In this document: positions 6,212 to 9,530 of the stretch, in pieces
Numbering within the stretch: the stretch's first letter is position 1
Layout: every line of letters begins with the position of its first letter
Assembly (NCBI GenBank): GCA_027294925.1
Contig: JAPULM010000367.1
Coordinates: forward strand, 1-9,530
DNA length: 9,530 nt
Direction of reading: 5' to 3'
DNA from: a bacterium
GTDB lineage: Bacteria; Tectomicrobia; Entotheonellia; Entotheonellales; Entotheonellaceae
The notes under the pieces: model-generated
The model's input: only the letters and a program-made list of their open reading frames with translations
Told to the model about the DNA's origin: nothing
Database searches by the model: none
Translations under genes and position numbers: made by a program

Positions 6212-7122
6212 TGAATGTCTCTAGCATCAAGCGGCACCTCGGCCTTTCCGGCAGAAAGCCGTTTATGATCTACCTTTTGTTGTCCATGCTTCTGCACGCT
6301 GTTCTCATCGTGGGTATGGCGAGTAGCGCACGGTGGTTGAACAAGCCCAGGCATTATGAATTTTCGTCACACACCGTCTCTCTGGTAGATGCGCCTCTTG
6401 CCTTGACCGATCGACCTTCGTCTGAAGGCGAAGCCTCCCCCCAAACAACGCCGACAAAGCGTGTTAAACCATCCCCGCAATCAACTTTGAAACCTGAGCC
6501 TCCTCGAGCGCCGAAAACAAAGAAAACAATTGTTGCTGCAACACCCTCTCCAGCCCGGCTGACTAAAGCCAAATCAACAACGAAAACAAAGAACAAGCAA
6601 ACGACTTCTAGCAGCAAATCAAAAAACGCTGTAAAGAAATCGCCATCACCTAATAAAGCAGAGGTTCAAAAAACAACGACAACGTCACGCCGCGTCCAGC
6701 CCGCGTCAGTCAAGACAAAAACCGATCAAATCCAGCAACCGATAGCTGAACAACGGCTCGCAGCCTTACGGGAGCGCTATAGCAGTCATGGCGAAAGCAT
6801 ATCTGGCACAAAAATAACCGAAAATTTACACCACGTTCGCTTACGGGTTTATCAAGAGTCCGTACGGGAACGTGTTGTTGATGCCTGGATCTTGCCTTTA
6901 CGACAAGATGCCGTACGTAATTTGCAAGCTACAGCCTTGCTGACTGTTGACCGCGAAGGACGCATTACAAAACTTGAACTTCTCAAGGCCTCGAACAATC
7001 CCTTGTTTGATGAATCGCTCCTACGCGCTATTAGACAAGTTGAACCACTGCCGGCGTTGCCCGAGGACTATGGTGGGACCTTTCTCGAGCTTGAGTTGCA
7101 TTTTAAACTGAACGCGACCTGA
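6211..7122 (+). CDS. tolA: TolA/TonB-like energy transducer (TonB C-terminal domain)
   Basis: 303 residues acting as the link from the TolQ-TolR motor to the outer membrane. A cytoplasmic basic N-terminus precedes one membrane helix (about 18-38). This helix contains S25-x-x-x-H29, the SxxxH motif by which TolA and TonB contact TolQ/ExbB. A long linker (about 66-180) is rich in Lys, Thr, Ser and Pro (KTKTKNKQTTSSSKSKN) and is likely disordered. The C-terminal TonB/TolA domain (about 210-303) contains YQESVRERVVDAW, a VDREGRITKLEL hairpin and ALPALPEDYGG-like text (LPALPEDYGGTFLELELHF). The ATG overlaps the tolR stop. Position in the operon argues for TolA, while the linker is more TonB-like in composition; TolA function is inferred from context. 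Confidence 0.88.
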   Translation: MNVSSIKRHLGLSGRKPFMIYLLLSMLLHAVLIVGMASSARWLNKPRHYEFSSHTVSLVDAPLALTDRPSSEGEASPQTTPTKRVKPSPQSTLKPEPPRAPKTKKTIVAATPSPARLTKAKSTTKTKNKQTTSSSKSKNAVKKSPSPNKAEVQKTTTTSRRVQPASVKTKTDQIQQPIAEQRLAALRERYSSHGESISGTKITENLHHVRLRVYQESVRERVVDAWILPLRQDAVRNLQATALLTVDREGRITKLELLKASNNPLFDESLLRAIRQVEPLPALPEDYGGTFLELELHFKLNAT

Positions 7123-7151
7123 AAAGACACTATAAGACGGAAAAGACAAAG

Positions 7152-8465
7152 ATGTGGCGTAGAGGTCTAAGCGGAATGTTTCTGATCAGCTGGGTTGTAT
7201 GCGCGGCAGCCCAAACCCGGTTGTATATCAATATTGACCAGGTTGGAAGTCATCTACTACCGCTTGCTATTCCAAAGCTGATGGGTGAAACGGCCGACCC
7301 TGAATTAGGCCGGCGCATCCGCACCGTGTTACAACACGATCTTGAGCGCTCAGGGTTATTTCGCATTGTGGATCCAGCGACGTACATTGACGAAGTCCCT
7401 CAAGCACTCGATCACCTGAACTATCAAAATTGGTCCGCTTCAGGCGCTGTCGCCGTCGTTACCGGGCGCTTACAATTCATCTCGGCAGGCGCGCAGTTAA
7501 AGTTAGAGCTTGTCTTACATGATGTGGCTCGGCAACAACGTCATTTTAATGGAAAAGAATATGTGGCGCCCCCGGGACGTTATCGGGAAATGGCGCACCG
7601 GTTTAGTGATATGGTGTTTCAAGCACTTACCGGTAATCCTGGACCTTTCAACACGCAAGTGGTATGTGTCACGCCACATGGTGCAGGGCGACGCGGTAAA
7701 GATATTATTTTGATGGACTATGATGGGCACGAGGTTCGACAACTGGTAACTGACGGCTCCCTCAATCTTGCGCCGGTTTTATCCCCTGACGGCCTTCTAC
7801 TGGCTTATACCTCATACCGTTCGGGCACACCGGACCTCTATATACGTAATCTGCTGTTAGGTTCTGAAACTCGTATTACCTCAGAGCCGGGTCTCGCCCT
7901 GGCAGGCTCTTGGTCGCCCAATGGGCGTTATCTCGCCTTGAGTCGGACGATAGACGGCAACAGCGACATTCATCTTTATGATACCCAGCAAAAACAATTG
8001 ACACGTTTAACCACCTATCGAGGCATTGATGTATCGCCAAGCTTTGCGCCAGATGGCCGACGCTTGGTCTTTACCTCAGATCGAAATGGCTCTCCGCAGC
8101 TATACCTAATCGACATCCGAGGTGGCCATCCGTTTCGCCTAACTTATGAGGGGCGTTACAATACGTCGCCCACCTGGTCGCCACAAGGCGACCGTATTGC
8201 GTTTGTTGGTGGTGCAGAGGACCGTAGTCTCAACATCTATATCATTCGCTCAGACGGTGAGCGTCTGCATCGCTTGACCAGTGGCGGCAGTGATTACGAA
8301 TCTCCCACCTGGTCGCCAAATGGACATTTTGTGATGTTTATAAGTAGACGTGGTGATACTTGGCAACGATATCTCGCACATCACAACGTACAGGAATATT
8401 ATGCACTACCAGCACGCGGACCGACCTGTCGATCGCCTCGATGGGTCGCTCGAACCGGTTTCTAA
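7152..8465 (+). CDS. tolB: TolB, periplasmic Tol-Pal beta-propeller protein
   Basis: 437 residues, close to the 430 of E. coli TolB. The Sec signal peptide is MWRRGLSG… with likely cleavage after A20 (AAA|Q). The N-terminal TolB domain (about 22-165) contains GRRIRTVLQHDLERSGLF. The six-bladed propeller follows: SPDG-type turns begin at residues 210, 254, 298, 342 and 387 (spacing 44-45), and a final SPRW lies near 429, which fits six blades. In the periplasm TolB binds Pal, and its N-terminal tail contacts TolA. No strong ribosome site precedes ATG 7152 (GGAAAAGACAAAG). An in-frame ATG at 7176 has AGAGGT upstream but would remove the basic start of the signal peptide, so I keep 7152. It begins 29 bp after the tolA stop. 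Confidence 0.95.
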   Translation: MWRRGLSGMFLISWVVCAAAQTRLYINIDQVGSHLLPLAIPKLMGETADPELGRRIRTVLQHDLERSGLFRIVDPATYIDEVPQALDHLNYQNWSASGAVAVVTGRLQFISAGAQLKLELVLHDVARQQRHFNGKEYVAPPGRYREMAHRFSDMVFQALTGNPGPFNTQVVCVTPHGAGRRGKDIILMDYDGHEVRQLVTDGSLNLAPVLSPDGLLLAYTSYRSGTPDLYIRNLLLGSETRITSEPGLALAGSWSPNGRYLALSRTIDGNSDIHLYDTQQKQLTRLTTYRGIDVSPSFAPDGRRLVFTSDRNGSPQLYLIDIRGGHPFRLTYEGRYNTSPTWSPQGDRIAFVGGAEDRSLNIYIIRSDGERLHRLTSGGSDYESPTWSPNGHFVMFISRRGDTWQRYLAHHNVQEYYALPARGPTCRSPRWVARTGF

Positions 8466-8642
8466 ATCTCAGAGAGTTGTACAGAACGCCCTTGCAGGAA
8501 GTCGGAAGCTCCTGGTAAGCTCTTCCACAAGATGCCAAACTCAGATCCGACAGGGGTCGGTACGGATTTGGAAACGACGACGAGGTTCATTCAACATAGC
8601 CGATTAGACTCTGTTTGTTCGGACAATCGAGAAGGAAGGTCT
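8466..8642 (+). other. 177-bp gap between tolB and pal
   Basis: This is the longest gap within the cluster. It holds several small stem-loops, such as CCGAC-AGGG-GTCGG at 8547-8560 and CAGGA…TCCTG near 8491-8512, but no T run, so no intrinsic terminator. An in-frame ATG at 8532 would extend pal by 37 codons, but that text lacks a signal-sequence character. It may be a leader with its own promoter or a processing site; no clear -35/-10 pair was found. Confidence 0.4.
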
Positions 8643-9278
8643 ATGTCTGTACGCGCCCTATTATACGGCGGTGTGTTCATTATGCTTCTGTCTGTTTTGC
8701 TCGTTATTGGATGCACTAAACGCTCGCCATATCCGCCTGACTCATCCGATAGCCAAACAACAGAAGAATCTGCAGTAAGTGCCTCGGTTCAAAATGAAAC
8801 GGAGGCACTTACTGCACAACGCGAGCGCGAGAGGCAAACAGCGATTGAGGAGCAGGAGCGCAAAGTCGTTGAAGAAAGTATGCGCCGCCGCCTGGGTGAG
8901 ACAACCCCCAGCGCATCGCCAGCGACGATGACGCAAGAAAGTTTTGTTAATCAAGATGTACATTTTCCCTATGATAGCTACACCCTCAGTGAGGATGCCA
9001 AGTCACTCCTGGAACGAAAGGCGACCTGGTTGACGGAACATCCACAGATTGAGTTCAAAATTGAAGGCCACTGTGACGAACGGGGCACCACGATCTATAA
9101 TCTTGTTTTAGGCGAACGTCGTGCACATGCAGTGAAACAATACTTGACTGCGCTTGGTATCAGTGCGTCGCGAGTATCGATCATTAGCTATGGTGAAGAA
9201 TTTCCTCTTGATCTCGAACACACGGAAGATGCCTGGTTCCGTAACCGTCGTGCGAATTTTGTCATAACTCGACAGTAG
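8643..9278 (+). CDS. pal: Pal, peptidoglycan-associated outer-membrane lipoprotein
   Basis: 211 residues. The signal sequence ends in the lipobox V21-I-G-C24, so C24 should be lipidated and the protein anchored to the outer membrane. A linker with a charged, coiled-coil-like stretch (about 52-86, rich in Glu, Arg and Gln) is longer than in E. coli Pal. The OmpA-like domain (about 103-211) has HFPYDSYTLSEDA, IEGHCDERGTTIYNLVLGERRA (140-161), SYGEEFPLD and NRRANF; D118 and R203 are at or near the residues that contact meso-diaminopimelate. ATG 8643 is chosen because AAGGAAGG lies just upstream (6 nt from AAGGA) and the signal peptide starts here. An upstream ATG at 8532 would bury the signal sequence. 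A perfect inverted repeat lies within codons 43-58. The cpoB start follows 8 bp after the stop. Confidence 0.95.
   Translation: MSVRALLYGGVFIMLLSVLLVIGCTKRSPYPPDSSDSQTTEESAVSASVQNETEALTAQRERERQTAIEEQERKVVEESMRRRLGETTPSASPATMTQESFVNQDVHFPYDSYTLSEDAKSLLERKATWLTEHPQIEFKIEGHCDERGTTIYNLVLGERRAHAVKQYLTALGISASRVSIISYGEEFPLDLEHTEDAWFRNRRANFVITRQ
8771..8816. repeat. Perfect 15-bp inverted repeat inside pal
   Basis: TGCAGTAAGTGCCTC (8771-8785) and GAGGCACTTACTGCA (8802-8816) are exact reverse complements, separated by 16 nt. Within the spacer TTCA (8788-8791) and TGAA (8795-8798) can pair again around AAA. The element lies wholly in the coding frame, at codons 43 to 58, in the Pal linker just before and at the start of the charged stretch. 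Confidence 0.85.
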
Positions 9279-9286
9279 GAAGACCT

Positions 9287-9530
9287 ATGAAACACGTATT
9301 CTTATTGATCACGCTGCTCTGTTCCGGATTGATCGTCGGTTGTGCCAGCCAAGAAAACATCCAAGCACTGCACGCCGAAATCACGGCCATCGAACGCCAA
9401 CGGGTCGGCCAAGAAAAAGACATTGCTCAGCAGTTAAAAACGTTTACGGCACGGCTGCTGGAACTTGAACAAACTCAGGCTAAGGCGCGCCGTGAGTTAG
9501 CCCAATCCATAGCTGCTAGTGAGGAATTGC
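9287..9530 (+). CDS. cpoB: CpoB/YbgF-like Tol-Pal coiled-coil lipoprotein, N-terminal part (cut by window end)
   Basis: 81 complete codons are visible and the frame stays open to the window end. MKHVFLLITLL… is a lipoprotein signal with lipobox I16-V-G-C19. The remaining part is a Gln/Glu/Arg/Leu-rich helix with heptad-like spacing (IQALHAEITAIERQRVG…LLELEQTQAKARREL), typical of the trimeric coiled coil at the start of CpoB/YbgF. The TPR domain expected after it lies outside the window. AGGAAGA (9277-9283) provides the ribosome site and overlaps the pal stop codon, so the two are translationally linked. In E. coli CpoB is a soluble periplasmic protein that coordinates wall synthesis with Tol constriction; here the lipobox implies a membrane-anchored form. 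The assignment rests on position, signal and coiled coil. Confidence 0.82.
   Translation, partial: MKHVFLLITLLCSGLIVGCASQENIQALHAEITAIERQRVGQEKDIAQQLKTFTARLLELEQTQAKARRELAQSIAASEEL

Noticed and set aside
6354..6617. 87-codon minus-strand frame opposite the tolA linker
   Set aside because: It is the antisense of a low-complexity Lys/Thr/Ser-rich region; its Val/Phe-rich text is a composition artefact with no supporting ribosome site considered.
7176..7178. Alternative tolB start at the second ATG with AGAGGT upstream
   Set aside because: It would remove MWRRGLSG, the basic part of the signal peptide; 7152 gives a normal Sec signal.
7152..7220. TolB as a lipoprotein because of a cysteine (C17) in the signal region
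   Set aside because: The preceding residues W-V-V do not fit a lipobox, which needs a small residue before the cysteine; signal cleavage after AAA is more likely.
7779..8320. Regular 132-bp periodicity in tolB as a DNA repeat array
   Set aside because: It reflects the 44-residue beta-propeller blades; the nucleotide sequences differ between units.
8532..8642. In-frame ATG at 8532 as an upstream start for pal (37 extra codons)
   Set aside because: The added residues are polar, not signal-like, and would bury the lipoprotein signal; AAGGAAGG directly before ATG 8643 fits a start there.
1..9530. CRISPR array, tRNA, rRNA, insertion sequence, phage or defence island
   Set aside because: No spaced identical repeats, tRNA-like cloverleaf, transposase or phage gene text was seen; all complete genes fit chromosomal housekeeping or small metabolic functions.

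Overview
The window reads as chromosomal DNA of a Gram-negative (diderm), rod-shaped bacterium. The evidence is a complete Tol-Pal envelope cluster and an mreB actin gene. Base composition is roughly balanced, Shine-Dalgarno sequences are clear, and GTG and TTG starts are used. The short tolQ-tolR-tolA/tonB-tolB-pal-cpoB order, the lipoprotein form of CpoB and the divergent MreB suggest a proteobacterium outside the enteric group, or a related lineage such as the former Deltaproteobacteria, NC10 or Tectomicrobia. This placement is inference; nothing in the window fixes the taxon.

Left part (1-2686). A 5'-truncated gene for an unrecognised protein enters from the left on the + strand. It converges, across a structured 161-bp spacer, on a two-gene minus-strand operon: a Gfo/Idh/MocA NAD(P)-dependent oxidoreductase followed by a glyoxalase-II-like metallo-beta-lactamase-fold hydrolase. 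Upstream of these, also on the minus strand, is a small 88-codon gene of unknown function.

Middle part (2845-4836). mreB is on the minus strand and is divergent from a class I SAM-dependent methyltransferase on the + strand. The 336 bp between them hold candidate promoters for both directions and three copies of GTTACAG. No mreC or mreD is adjacent to mreB.

Right part (5037-9530). Six + strand genes form the Tol-Pal cluster. TolQ and TolR form the proton-driven inner-membrane motor and the TolA/TonB-like protein spans the periplasm. TolB is the periplasmic beta-propeller, Pal is the peptidoglycan-binding outer-membrane lipoprotein, and CpoB/YbgF (cut by the window end) is the coiled-coil partner. 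Together they couple proton-motive force to outer-membrane constriction at division. Key residues are intact in all complete members, and gaps are short except for the 177 bp before pal.

I did not find a novel defence, mobile or biosynthetic system; most of the window is housekeeping. The most unusual item is a perfect 15-bp inverted repeat inside the pal coding sequence. Others are the interlocking repeats at 473-521, the GTTACAG repeats upstream of mreB, and the low-alanine TolA linker.
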